NCBI RefSeq assembly: GCF_031143425.1
Contig: NC_090450.1
Coordinates: 223,087,442-223,151,441, forward strand
Length of the DNA stretch: 64,000 nt
Source of the DNA: Pleurodeles waltl
Taxonomy: Eukaryota > Chordata > Amphibia > Caudata > Salamandridae
Direction of reading: 5' to 3'
Positions 47,313 through 59,095 of this stretch are shown piece after piece. Numbering within the stretch: the first letter of the stretch is position 1; the number at the start of each line of letters is the position of its first letter. The notes beneath the pieces were generated by a model. It made no database searches, had not been told where the DNA came from, and saw only the letters and a list, made by a program, of their open reading frames with translations. The position numbers and the translations under genes were made by a program.

Positions 47313-47824
47313 ACTCAGACTTTCTTTGCCCCTTGTGTTGAGCCAGAATTGCTCCATGGCTGACTGGACTGTCATTGTTAATTTGGTGCAACTCAGAGGG
47401 TTAAAGCAGGGCAGGTGATCTACCCTAATCTGTCTGAATACTGCATCACATTCTGGCAACCAGATGAACAGCTTCTTCAGCTTGGTAAATTCTCTTAAGA
47501 GAGGAAGTGTGGTAGCAATGTTCCTAACATAATTTGGATGAGAACTATTAATTCCTAGGTGCTTTCAGAACTCATATTTGTCTCTTGGTGCAGGGGTGTT
47601 CTTGTAGAAAATCAATCTAAATGAATCCAAGCAATCTTTTATCAATTCAATTCCATTTAAATATGAGAATTTTATATATTTAATTGAATTGATTTTCATA
47701 TTTAAATTTTCTTGTATTGTCATAAATCTTCATAAGCGCTCTACGTGTTCCAGGAACAGAACCCTTCTTCAGAGAACAATCTCATTACATATCATTCTTC
47801 TGAGGTTAAAATTTAAATACACAT
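47313..47824. other. AT-rich spacer with hairpin
   Basis: ATTTAAATATGAGAA and TTTTCATATTTAAAT form an imperfect inverted repeat at about 47656-47707. Nothing else is recognised apart from a degenerate CTGAAGA motif near 47775. Confidence 0.35.
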
Positions 47825-48357
47825 TTTCCTCACATTTATGTGATGGAACATTTTGGATTCTGCGGTAGCCTCTCATTTCCTACCACCCTGGGTTCCCACA
47901 TGTCTCAAAATAAGAATGGTACCCGACTTGTGTGGGTGGGCCAAGAAGCCACAGCACAAAAGGCATTAAAGTGCTATTGCAGAGATCAGCAATAAGGGTA
48001 GCTTGTGGGATTTGAAGCTGTGCTCGGCTGCCACCCTTTCAAACTTACCAAACTACAGATGTTTTTGAAAGGTAGACAACCTGGGTATTCCAGGGTGGTG
48101 TGCCTTGTGTGGATCCCATGAGGTTTTCTTACCCACGATGCCCGGCAAGCCTCAAACTTTGCCTGGGATCATGCATTGTTCTTACATTTCTGTGATGGAA
48201 ACTTCCAGAATTCATAGGAATCCACAAACTTTCTACCACTCACTGTTACCCCTCTTGTTCTGATAAAAATGCTGCACTGCTTGTGTGGCCAGGCCTACTC
48301 CCATGACAGGTACACATCAAACCAAGGTTAATGTGAGCCCCAAGGGCAAAAAAAATG
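47825..48357. repeat. About 340-bp repeat units, direct orientation
   Basis: Two diverged units begin near 47825 and 48170 (TTCCTCACATTTATGTGATGG / TTCTTACATTTCTGTGATGG). Each continues through a 'CTACCAC' block, a 'GATAAAAATG' or 'AATAAGAATGG' block, and CTTGTGTGG. The second is nearly identical over 188 bases to 49371-49558. Confidence 0.75.
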
Positions 48358-49370
48358 TCGCGTGGGCTCTCATTATTCTAAATGAGACTACTGGATTTCT
48401 AGGTAGCAGGATCTATAACGGTGTGGGGGACTGAGACTGACCCACGTGTAAAGAACTCTGTCACCCTAAATCCGGTTTTTGCTCCGGCTAACTAGCAGTG
48501 CCTCATTTCTCCCATGAGGAAGGAATGATTCGGCAGCCGAGCGCATGACATCTTTGGAACTTCTCAGGGAAGTCGTGGTTACTCAGATCCAAACCAACTC
48601 TCTTATTTCCAATATGATCTCATATACAAATGACAGACAGTATAAGTTTTATATAATGTTTTTTAATAAAACAACTGTATTTTAGATATTAAGGCGTGAG
48701 CCGCAATAACCAGAACGATACAACACAGTAGGATTCTAATAGTTACCAGGAGAGTAAAACATAAGAACAAAGCTATCATATTGTCAAACAGTTTCTACTC
48801 TCCCTCTGCTTGTTAAGCAGAGGGAGACTGCACAGCATGTTAAGCTTCTAGCTTGCCTATTAGAATCACTGTGGAGACAGCAGCCCTCATACCTGAGCAA
48901 AGACCTGTGATCTTGGTTCAGCATCTGCAACGAGGCAGTCAGCGTCTAGTTGTGGTTCCCTGGTCGGAATCTCCCTCTCCCGTGTATTGGGACAAGGAAG
49001 TGATTTTATAACTAACATGTCATCGTGATCACAAAATGTCCCTACGCAGGAATGCCAAGTCTAAACTCTTACCACGTCTATCGGCAATGTACCAGACTGT
49101 ATCCTTGACTGAAGCACAGAGTAAATATGTTATGGAGAACTCCAGTGCTGAAGTAGGCAAAACAGTGTGATATAAATAAAAAACAACACCGTAGAACTGG
49201 CTATTTGAAAAATAACAGTACGAAGCCTAATAAAAAGCATGTAGAGCAAAGTGCACAGAGGCTCTAAGCTGTCAGCAAATGAATAAAATATATTCAGGGC
49301 AAAGTGCACAAAGGCCTAAAGCCTGAAGCTAAAGCGCAATGAATATGTAAAACTAACCACACTACAGGCT
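48358..49370. mobile_element. Unclassified 1-kb segment between identical repeats
   Basis: A segment starting GTCGCGTGGGCTCTC and ending CTAACCACACTACAG lies between two near-identical 188-bp copies. TGT near the start and ACA near the end could be LTR termini, but no polypurine tract, TATA or target duplication settles this. Internal sub-repeats occur (AGGGCAAAGTGCACA-type near 49248 and 49297). Confidence 0.4.
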
Positions 49371-49930
49371 CATGCATTGTTCTTACATTTCTGTGGTGGA
49401 AACTTCCAGAATTCATAGGAATCCACAAACGTTCTACCACTCACTGTTACCCCTCTTGTTCCGATAAAAATGCTGCACTGCTTGTGTGGCCAGGCCTACT
49501 CCCATGACAGGTACACATCAAACCAAGGTTAATGTGAGCCCCAAGGGCAAAAAAAATATCTATGGTTTGTTAGATTTGCATGGGTAGTGCTTTAGCACAG
49601 CCCCAAATCCCACAGCTACCCCTATTGCTTATCTCTCAATGTAGCTCTTTAGGACCTTTTGTGCCGTGATCTTGTGTCTCACCCACACAAAGTAGGGTTC
49701 CGTTCTTATTGGGAAACCTGTAGGAACTCAGGGTGGTAGGAATTTTGTGTCTCCCTGCAGATTCCAGAATATTCTGTCACTGAAATGTGAGGAAAATGTG
49801 TTACCGAAATTTGAGGTTTGCAGGGCATTGTGGATAAGAAATGTTATAGGATCCATGCATAGCATGCCACTCTGGACTCCCACGGGTATCTAGTATAGAA
49901 CTATCTGTGTCTGGTAGATTTTCCTACGTA
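49371..49930. repeat. Repeat units: one direct, one inverted
   Basis: 49371-49558 copies 48170-48357 with few changes. After it, 49570-49800 is an inverted relative of 47825-48060: CACAAAGTAGGGTTCCGTTC, CAGGGTGGTAGGAATTT and CACTGAAATGTGAGGAAAAT are reversed there. Confidence 0.75.
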
Positions 49931-51739
49931 GCTGCCTACCCAAGCCCAAACAGTACAACTATTTGGACAATAGTGGGAGTTAGCCAAACTCTCTTGGCTC
50001 ATATGTAAAAACACTCAAAAGAATCAAAGGTCCTATGGTTTCTATTAAGATGGAAATACTTAGTCATCTGGGAAGCATAAAGACTGTTGACATTTTAAGG
50101 GTGAGGGTAGGGCCTGGTGTTAGAATGGGCCTGACCCACAACATTATTTTATTAAACAAATATTCCTACCATACCATAGACTTTATGCCTCTCAACAGGC
50201 AAACTGGGGGCAATTCTACTGTGTGCCCGGGGCGTGGTAGGCGCCAATGGAGTAGGTCGAGAGCTGTGCCGTTCCAGGATGAACTCCACCATCCAGGGCC
50301 ATCCCAGCCTGCCGTAGCCCATGTTTGCCTGAAATTCTCCCACATACGAAGGGGGCACGAGTGGCTGCACATTATTTGGCCACATTTGTGGAGCAGGGGC
50401 ACGGAGACTGAACAGAGACAAGGAAAGAATCTGTGGGCCTCCTATGCAAAATGGCAGCATTGCGCCTGGTGCTCTGATCTAACCATACCGACCTTACTGC
50501 GGCAGTGCCTGGCAGCTGTAGGGGGACTATGGCGACTGGCCAGCAGCAGGGAGATGCCACAATGGACATCACCCGCTACCTGCGGTGGTGCCATGCCCAC
50601 TGCTGAGCAGAGTTGAGCAAGCGAGCGGTCTGAGCCTGATACCGAAGAGAGGTGGGAGACTGGGAGTCTAGTGGCAGAGTGGAGTTTGGATTCCGACCTC
50701 AGGCGCTGTGAGCCTTGCAACCTGAGGAGCGGGCCACCGTCCTCCCCGGATCATCGCAGCCTGCCAGGGGAGGCCTGTGCACCAACGCACACCCAACAAG
50801 AGTGGCTGATGCGAGTCTGTGTGCTGAGGCATGACCGGGACTTCGGCAGCACCCAAGCAAAGCTTGCAGTCCCTGCGGATTCTGTAAGGTAAGCTGGGGT
50901 CATGCTCCAAATCCCACACTGGTGCCCCTGCAGTGGGGACCTTTCTACTTCTCCAAATAACTGACTCACCCTAGGGACAGAGCAAGCAAGGAGTTGTGAG
51001 GCCTCTAGGCACCCCCCACCCCTTTTTTTACTCCCATGCCTACCTTCTCACTGCTCTGGAAAAAGTGGCAGCTGAGATGACTCAGATTAATGGTAGTTGA
51101 GGGTGGGGCCGGTAACCCCGTGACTTATCCCCCAGCCTGTTGCCTAAGTAGTGCCCCTGCCCTGGAGGAGGAGGGTGCACCCTTATTTGGTAAGACAGCG
51201 GCACATTGAGGACATTGGGAGTGATATAGACTGAATATTGTTGAGTAGGGGTGATCACAGACTGGCAACAGGCTAAGATGCTACAGGACCTAGAAATCTC
51301 ACAGAGCCCAAAACCGACCAGGGCGTGCCCAAGACTAAGTGTCACCATAGGTCATGACTGGACACATAGAGGCCCGGAGGACACGAGAGGAGAATGAATG
51401 CAAGCTGAAGGTAACTGGCAATATTGGCAGTACAAGTTTGTGGGGGCTTTGTGTTCACAGGCACCTGGCCTAGCATTGCCAGCTTCCTCAACCAGGAGGA
51501 CCCCTTTTTCAAATTATACTTCTTTGGCTGGCTTGAGGCTGTGCGTGGCACCTTGTGGACGGGGCAGACCTGGTGAGACTCTACAGCTATTATTGAGGAC
51601 CCTGGGCATGGCCCAGGAGTGTGTCTGGCTCTTCACTGATAGGGCCACCTTACGGAGGGGGCACTGCTGTTGCTGGACAATTGCGAATTGTGAACTATAC
51701 CTCACTTGCCTCACTTTACCTCATTAGGGGCTAAATAAC
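49931..51739 (+). other. Possible 5' UTR of the following LINE
   Basis: GC-richer sequence without stable motifs. The 193-codon frame 50035-50616 and its reverse-strand shadows have no family resemblance. Because it directly precedes LINE ORF1 it may be its 5' UTR, but no boundary is visible. Confidence 0.3.
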
Positions 51740-52530
51740 CAGAATGGCAAAGTGCATGAGGATAAAATACATATCTGATTGGTGCCCTTCACAGGAACTC
51801 ACTCCATCCACCATGGCGGAGACCAACTTAAGAGGAGAACCCCTGGCTGGGGGACTACAGAGAGTTATACTAGACACTATCCTACAGGCCACTGCTGCCT
51901 CCTGGAAGGCCCTGGAGCTCAAGATTGACATAGTGGCTACCGACATTGGGCCCTTGCATGATGACCATCAACCCTTGGCCGCAAGGGTCATGGCTGCTGA
52001 AGCACCTAGGAAGAGCCCTCTCCTGAAATGGCGTCCATGAGAAAAAAAACTAATGCAAGTGGAGCACCAAGTTAAAGTACTAGAGATAAGAGCTGAGGAT
52101 CCTGAAAATGGGGCCAGGAGATACAATCTGCAAATAATAGGCTTAGCTGAATGTATTGAGGATTCACCAAGCAATATAATCAACTTCCTGGAGTAGTGGA
52201 TCTGGGACACGGTGGCCTCAGAGGGGCTATTACAGTTCTTTGCTTTGGAACATGCCCACCATGTCCCAGTGTGGCGGCCACCCCAGGGGTGGCCCCCAGG
52301 CCATTTGTGGCCATGTTACTACATTACAGGGATTGTGACCACATCCTTGGACAAGCCAGACAACCGGTAGACACTATGGTGGAAAATCATAAGGTCATGC
52401 TCTTCCTGGACTTTACTAGAGAGGTCCAAAAACAGACAGCATTGTTTCTCGATGCCAAGAAGCGCCTCCAAGAGAAGGGCCTATCTTATGCAGTGTTTTT
52501 CCATGGCATGATTATAAGTAACTCATGAGA
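51740..52530 (+). pseudogene. L1/Tx1-like LINE ORF1
   Basis: ORF1 of this superfamily is an RNA-binding chaperone with a coiled coil. The fragment reads ETNLRGEPLAGG, then VEHQVKVLEIRAEDPENGAR and RYNLQIIGLAE at about 52110-52150, then LLQFFALEHAHHVP near 52227. A different frame follows from 52320 (YRDCDHILGQARQ, FLDFTREVQKQTALFLDAKK). This is the order found in L1-type ORF1 (coiled coil, RRM-like, C-terminal domain). Frameshifts and stops break it. Confidence 0.75.
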
Positions 52531-53249
52531 ATATGGTACACCTCTACAACTCTCCTTCGTTACTGAGTGACTGGATTGACCAAGCCTCTAACATGGGTGA
52601 GAGACCCTCTGCCTGGCCGTCAGAGGTCACCACAGAGACCACCTAAGAAAAAGAAGAAGAAGAGGGTTGGAACTGCTCTGTGCACCCATGAACAGCGGAA
52701 AGGAGTGGAAGTGGTGGCAGCCTTAGGTAGGGCAGGCTGCACCCCCCTCAGAGTTGGGAGATGATGTTCTGGGGGACTCTGACTCTGACCAGGCATCGAC
52801 CTCAACCAGCGGCTCTAGCCTTTCACTGCCGCCAATTACTCCTGGCACTTCAGATGAGATTATCTAACATTTTCTGGGTGATTACTGTGTTTCCAGTTTG
52901 GATAACTGATATGCATACACTTTGCCCCTATTAGATTTATCTTTTCTTAATCACTAGGCTTAGATTATTCTGATTACATACCTGGATGGTGTGATGTGAC
53001 ACTGGGAAACAATATAGCTGGTGCACCACCCCTTCTTCGAAGTGTGCAAGCGATTCTTGTGCGCAAGTTGAATGCATGGTTTGCTGTTTGGATAGGGAGA
53101 TGTTTACTTCTTGTTCTGGAGTTTGGTAGTTGGCTTTTCTTGTTAAGGAAGTTGGAGCTTTTCAGTTGGTATACCTCTGCCTGTCAACAAGGCCATGCAC
53201 TAAAGTGGTTTACAGCCCTTACTCCAACGATGCAAGTCCCTAGTAGAAT

Positions 53250-56200
53250 GTTGTATGTCTGTATTTTCCCATCACGGCGTCCAACCTTTCGTTTAATTTC
53301 CTCAGCTGGAATGTTAGGGGCCTTAATAGTATGGCACAAAAGTACAAGGTGCAAATATATTTAAAGAGAAGGTGGGCACAGATAGCTTTATTACAGGAGA
53401 CTCACATCAGCGCTACTGAGAAGGATGCATTACGCAGGAGGTAGCGGGGTCATCTCCATGCAACCTCCTGTTCCACTGTCGCTAGAGGGGTTTAATATGG
53501 ATTTTCCCTGGTGTTCCATTTCAATTGCCAACTGAATTGAATGACCACAAAGGGAGGTATGTGATAGTAGCAGGGTGCATAGCAGGCAGAGACCTGACAC
53601 TGGTAGGAGTCTATGCCCTCAATTCTGGCCGGGGGGATTCCTGAGTGCTGGGATCATAGCCCCAATGCACTACACAACCTGCTGGGGGGGGGGGGGACTT
53701 TAACTGCTTTGTAGACCCAATATTGTAAGGATCTCATCTGCCATTGAGGGATTTCCCCGTCCACCACCTGGCGTGGACTTTCACGACTTGGTAACATTGT
53801 TGGGGGTTGCTGGACACCTGGATAGCCTTCCCCTTGAGACCGGGTGCTACTCATTTTATTCTGATATTCATGACTTACATGTGCACCTAGACACTTTCCC
53901 GTGCTCCTCTGGTGTTTATAGGGCAGTCCAGAACGTGAAGTATTTGTGTTGCACAATATCAGACCATAACCTGGTGCTGCAATCTATGGATTGGCTCAGA
54001 GAGTGACCTAAGATACCTGAATGGCGGTTGAGAGTAGAATCCCTGAAAGATCAAGTGTTTTTTTTTTTACGTACAATAGGGGAGGTGATATGTCAATACT
54101 TTGCAGACAATGCTTATACTACTACATCTCCCCTAGTGGAATGGGATGCATTTTAAGAAGTTATCAGGGGGTGCTATACAGTGGAGGTAATATGAGTCTG
54201 ACGCATTTTACTGAATGAAATTGACTGCAAAGAACATTACGAGCCCTAGAGGAAGCAAGGTCGAGAAACCCAGCATTAAAACACCAACTTCTAGATGCTA
54301 AGGAGCAGTTGACTGTGCTCACGAAAAAAAAACTCCACTGCTTTGATCACAGCACATACATGGCTAAGCCACATGCTTATCACGATAAAGCGGACAAGGA
54401 AATGCATCTTGGATTCCTATGAAGTAGGGAGAGGAACTAGACAGGGGTGCCTGCTCTCCTTTTTAAGATTTTCTATTGCTGTGGAGCCATTTGCAAGCAG
54501 GATGAGATATGGCATTTCGGTTATTGGAAGTAGAAGGCAAGCCACACTATTCTGTCTTCTATGTTGACAATATGATATTGTCTCTGCTGCAGGTAGATGA
54601 TGACCTCCCAAAAGGGGGTGGATCTGCTGGAATGTTTCGGAAGAGTCTTAGCCCTTAGTATAACTGGCAAAGTCCCACCTCTTCCCATTATGTCTGGACA
54701 TGCCCCAGCCCCTGGATCTTCATGGGCTTACATGGGAGGGTTCCTGCCTGAAATATCTGGGAGATAAAATATATCATGACCCCTTGACCTCTTGGAGGGC
54801 AATAGTGGGGTGACCCTTAGAGGGTTCCATGCCTCAGTGGATTTTGGGGAAACTCCACCACTACCAGTAGTGGGGAGGATTCCAGTAGCAAAGATGGTGG
54901 CACTTCCCAGGCTGTTGTATTTTTTGCTACCCTGCCCCCCTGTTATGCCCCACCGAATCTTTCAAGATCTGAACTCAATGTTAACAGAAATAATATGAGG
55001 GTCAGGCATTGGCCAAGCTGCAGCGCCTGACAACAGATGGAGGCGTAGCAGCACCATATTTTTAAGTATATTGTTTAGCAACGCAACTCCAGTGGTTTAA
55101 CCAGTGGCTTGCTATTGGACTGCGACCGAAGGGCGGTGTTGTTGGGAATATCCTGAGTTTTCGTGCTTTGCTGTGGAGCCTGCTGCTCCCAAGATGAGTA
55201 CTGCGTGGAAGAAATAGGGCCTTACAGGTCATTCACCATTGATGTGGGCATTCTCTCCAGGGCACTCGGACTACTAAACCCTATTCGCTGCACATCCCAC
55301 TGCAGATCTGATGCAGCTTGGCCCCGGACACAGCACTGCGGGGTCTTGAAGAGTGGTCCCAATAGGGTGTGACTCGAGTAGGGGAGCTCTAAAAGGATGA
55401 GGAAATTCTGCCCTTTGCTGATTGTACCACCACATTTGAAATGCCACGGGGGGTCAATTCCTCCTACATCGAGCTGCGATGGTGACCTTTCGGGCACATT
55501 GGCATTCTGGATTGTCAGAGCCCCTGTCCCAAAGGAGTTGCCAGGTCCTGTGTACCATGGGAGGCAGTAATAAAGCAGTGACTTGCCTGTACCAAGCCTT
55601 GCGACAGCGTATGAGACCTCCTGGGAGACTTAAGAGTGAAATGGGAGGAAGACTTAGCACAATCAATGTCAGACATGAACGGGTACAAGATACTAGTTAA
55701 TACTTATTCAGTCTCACGAAACACTTGCTTCAAATTGATCTATTTTTATTTTTTGAATAGAGCATACTGCACACTGGATATGATCATTCGCCTTTTCCGA
55801 GTAGCCACAGCAGTCTGTCCTAGATGAGGGGAATGGGAGGCTGAGATGCTCCATATGATGTGGTCATGCCCAGAGTTAACAGATTTTTCGAAGGGAGTGT
55901 ATAAATTAGATCACAGAGAGGACCATACCATGCACTCAGCATGCCTACTTGGTGGGGGTTCCTATGCCCACATAACCGCAAGAACTTCACCAGGTTTGTG
56001 GACCTTACAAGGGTGCTAGCAAAGCATGAGTTCACAATGCACTTGTAGGTCCCAAAAAGCCAGCACAGGAACAGATGGTGGGAGAATCTCCTTAGATGGG
56101 TTGATTATGAAAGCATTTTACTGTTCCAGAAAGTTAGAAAAGGGAGTAGTTCGATGAACAAAGCCAAAGCATGGGACCAGCAGGTGGACTGCCTAAAGAA

Positions 56201-56280
56201 TCCAGCGCTAGCTACCCCGTACAATCCCTTGACGGAACTGATGTACCTGCTTAGGCCCCTGTTTGAACACTCATAGCTCT
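53250..56280 (+). pseudogene. L1/Tx1-like LINE ORF2 (AP endonuclease and reverse transcriptase)
   Basis: Read across frames, the endonuclease starts with SWNVRGLNS (53304-53330), LLQETH (53388-53405), GRYVIVAGC, and ends near ISDHNLVL (about 53956-53979). RT remnants are GTRQGCLLSF (54436-54465) and the active site FYVDN at 54557-54571, where the family has YADD. Then come KMVALPRLLYF (54891-54923) and the C-terminal HMMWSCPE block (55852-55875). Many stops and shifts; a segment between endonuclease and the QGC motif is missing. This enzyme pair nicks target DNA and copies the element RNA. It is inactive. Confidence 0.85.
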
Positions 56281-56612
56281 CGACGAGGGTAGAGTGTGTG
56301 GTGTACACCATGACTGGGGCTTTCATTTACTACTTGGTGATAGATCATGGAATATGTTAATTTGCTTACTGAAGAGAGGGCACAAGCTGGGAAGGGTTCG
56401 GGCGCAGAGTGTCTAAGGGGAGGGGTCAATTGTGATTTTCTTTTTACCTCTCTAATTTTAGAACTTTGTATCATGTATACTACCGTAGTAAACTAATGAG
56501 AATATAATGCTTTTATCACTGAATGATACTATGCCACTCTGACTTGGTAAGAGGTGTATTGTTTGCTTTACACAAAAAGAAAAACGTAATAAAAATGACA
56601 TTTAAAAAAAAA
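56281..56612 (+). mobile_element. L1-like LINE 3' UTR and A-rich tail
   Basis: Non-coding region after the last ORF2 remnant, ending in an A-rich tail with AATAAAAATGACATTTAAAA, consistent with an L1-type poly(A) 3' end. Confidence 0.6.
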
Positions 56613-57071
56613 CTTCTGTCTGCCCATGAAGGGTCAAAAAGACTGGTTTGTCCATCTTGGGGTGGGAGTGTGGCCAATGCCATAGTGCAACACCCACACC
56701 ACTTTCTTTTGCACCAATGGCAAAATACCTGGTATCAGGTGGACTTCACACCCTCTCCAGGAGGCAAGTCTGAGGCAGCCTCCCTAAATGAGGCAAATCT
56801 TCTGTCTTCTGCCGGGGGCAGTAAAACACTATTTCCAATTCTGAAATGGGGTGAAGCTTGATGCCATCATTGACCACACACTCGTTTGGTTTGCTTTGGT
56901 GCCATTTTGTATTCCCTGGTGTGTAGTCAGCTTTCTAACTCTCAGCCAGAGGAATATTGAAGGCATACCCCATATATGGCCTTGGTGGGGGTGGCAAGTA
57001 TTCAAAAAGGCATTTGCAATGCAATAGGTCTCACATTCGCAGGAGTTAGAGCTATTGGTACTGTAAATGAC
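56613..57071. other. Unassigned spacer
   Basis: No recognised motif between the LINE tail and the next element. Confidence 0.3.
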
Positions 57072-57074
57072 AAT

Positions 57075-57834
57075 GGCCCTCATTTTTACTTTGGTAGTCA
57101 ATTTCCCTGACTGACAAAGCCAAACCCGCCACTAGATCGCCTATGCTGGCTGTCTGCAGACCACCATACTACAAGTGCTGGCAGCCGTCTGCCATATTTG
57201 TGGTGGAATGTCACCAGCACTAGTGCTGGCGGTTGGCAGTACAGAGGCGGTTGCATCGCCAGCACAGCCACGGCAGCAGGACTCCGCCCGCCGTATTACA
57301 AGCCGTAGGGGTGCTGGCGATACAAGACTGCACAGACCCATCCCCTCCCAGGACGTCCTCCTCGATGGAGAAGTTAAGTGGGCATTTGAAAGGGGGGAGG
57401 GTGCCTGTGTGAGAGTTGGTGGTGGTGAATGCGTGTGTATGCGAGTGAATGTGTGTGTGGGTGTATGTGCGCGAGTCTGAGTGCATGTATGCGTATGCTG
57501 AATGGATGTGTATGCTTGCATGCGTGAAAAGGTGGGGGGTGTTTGTGAGTGTGTGGCAGGTGGAGGGATGTGTGTATGCGTGGGGACATGTGTGTGCCGG
57601 TGACAGGAGTGAAGATTCCTGTCACCGGGTGCGTGACTGCCATGGTTTTCGTGGCAGGGTGAATGCCACTGAAAGCCTGGCAGTTTGCAGCCTCGTAATC
57701 CAGACCGCGACTGCACCGGCGGGCCAGTCGGGGTTGTGGAGGCTTGACGTCTGCCAAGCCTCACAACTCTTAATGTGGCGGTCCTTACTGCCGGCTCTGC
57801 TGAGGTAGGACCGCCATGCCTCGTAATGAGGGCC
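57075..57834. mobile_element. Multi-hairpin GC-rich element, copy 1
   Basis: Ends GGCCCTCAT and ATGAGGGCC form short terminal inverted repeats, flanked by AAT on both sides (57072-57074, 57835-57837). Inside are perfect hairpins CCAGCACTAGTGCTGG (57212-57227) and CCGGTGACAGGA/TCCTGTCACCGG (57597-57628), around a (TG)-rich middle. Same plan as 62702-63813. The 231-codon reverse frame is a by-product of the TG-rich tract. Confidence 0.7.
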
Positions 57835-57837
57835 AAT

Positions 57838-58554
57838 GTCTTTTACTTATGTTTTTGGTTAGGAGTGGAGTGTAGTGGATGTATGGGGCATGGAGTGGAA
57901 TTATGTGGGTTATAGTGGAATTATTAGTTGTGGAATTTTGTGGTGTAAAGTGTATTTGTATAGTATAATAATTATGAGGCATGGTGAATAGATAAGGGTG
58001 AGAACTGCACAGAATAGACAGAAAGAAAGATAGAGAGGGATAGGTAATTTGTACAGGAAGTGGTGTGAATGAACTAGAGACAGAGGAGAAGAAAAAGTGT
58101 GTGAGAAAGAAGGGTATTGCAAGCGTAAAGGGGGAGTACTTGTATATGCAGAAGACACTCTAAGAAAAGGAGTAGAGTGTGGGTTTGAGGGACGGAAATC
58201 TTGAAAGGGACAGGAAAGAAACTGTGCTTGGTATGTGTCAGTATGCTGTGTAGAGAGGAGATAGGGAGTGTGAGGAAGGGACAAGAGTGGGCACTGGGAT
58301 TGCAAAATGAGAGGGGGTAGTGGCAGTGTGAGGGAGAGATGAGAGGGACAGTGTGTGTGTGGAGGAAGAGTTGTCAGGGTTGTTGGAAGTGCAAGAGAAA
58401 GATGTGTTGGATTGGAATTGTTTGTTGTGTAATTGTGTGGCGTGAAACTCCCAGCTCAATAGAGTCAGAAATTCTTTAGTTTGATGCATTTCAGGAACCA
58501 TTTATCTAACACATGCTGTGTCCACATCATGTTTTTGGTGAGGAGAAAAGAACA
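57838..58554. repeat. GA/GT-rich low-complexity sequence
   Basis: The + strand is purine-rich with repeats of GTGGA, GAGAG and GGGA. No coding content is supported. Confidence 0.4.
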
Positions 58555-58870
58555 GTATGATGGATGAGAGAAGGTCAACGATGGATGGATGAACGAATGG
58601 ATGTTGGATGAGAGTAGAGATGAGGGGATGGGATGATGAATGGATTGATGGATGGAGAGGATGTGGACGTTGATGGATGAGAGAATGACAGAGGTGATGG
58701 ATGGATGGGAAAGGAGGTGGACATTGGATTGATGACAGAAGGAGAGAGGTGATGGATGAATGCATCCAATGGGTGGATGGTTCTTAGTGGATGGATGGAT
58801 TGGGAGAGAGAGAGAGCAGATGGATGTAGGGATGGAGAGTTGTCATTGGATGATGATGTGATGCATGAAT
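58555..58870. repeat. (GGAT)n-like degenerate microsatellite
   Basis: GATGGATG and GGATGGATGG words recur throughout, with GAGAG interruptions. Ser/Pro/His-rich reverse frames are artefacts. Confidence 0.8.
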
Positions 58871-58904
58871 AGACTGTCACTTAATTTACTTTAGTTTCTC
58901 TAAC

Positions 58905-59095
58905 TGCAAAGTGAGAGGACTTTTGTAAACACTAATCCCCAAGTTAAAAAAGAAGCAACAATTTGTCATAAGACATTGTGTGACTTGACCTCTGTTTCTG
59001 AAAGAAAAGCAAATGAGACAAGAAAAGTAACAGAATTTCAAAGCATCTCCCAGTATTGCTCTGACTTTCGCGACCCACAGTTTGGAAACTGGTGC
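58905..59095. mobile_element. hAT-like remnant, related to 8040-8305
   Basis: It ends in TTTCGCGACCCACAGTTTGG and has upstream blocks matching the copy at 8040-8305 in the same order. This is a truncated member of the same family. Confidence 0.5.

Noticed and set aside
47735..47785. Possible third hammerhead (CTGAAGA with a GTTC/GAAC stem on the minus strand)
   Set aside because: The GAAA box is not present after stem II and no clear stem I could be drawn; at best a decayed copy.
50035..50616. 193-codon + strand frame
   Set aside because: No family resemblance, overlapped by several reverse frames of similar length, and located in the probable LINE 5' region.
57141..57836. 231-codon reverse-strand frame rich in His and Thr, and overlapping frames
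   Set aside because: It runs through the TG-rich and hairpin parts of a mobile element; low complexity, with overlapping frames on the other strand.
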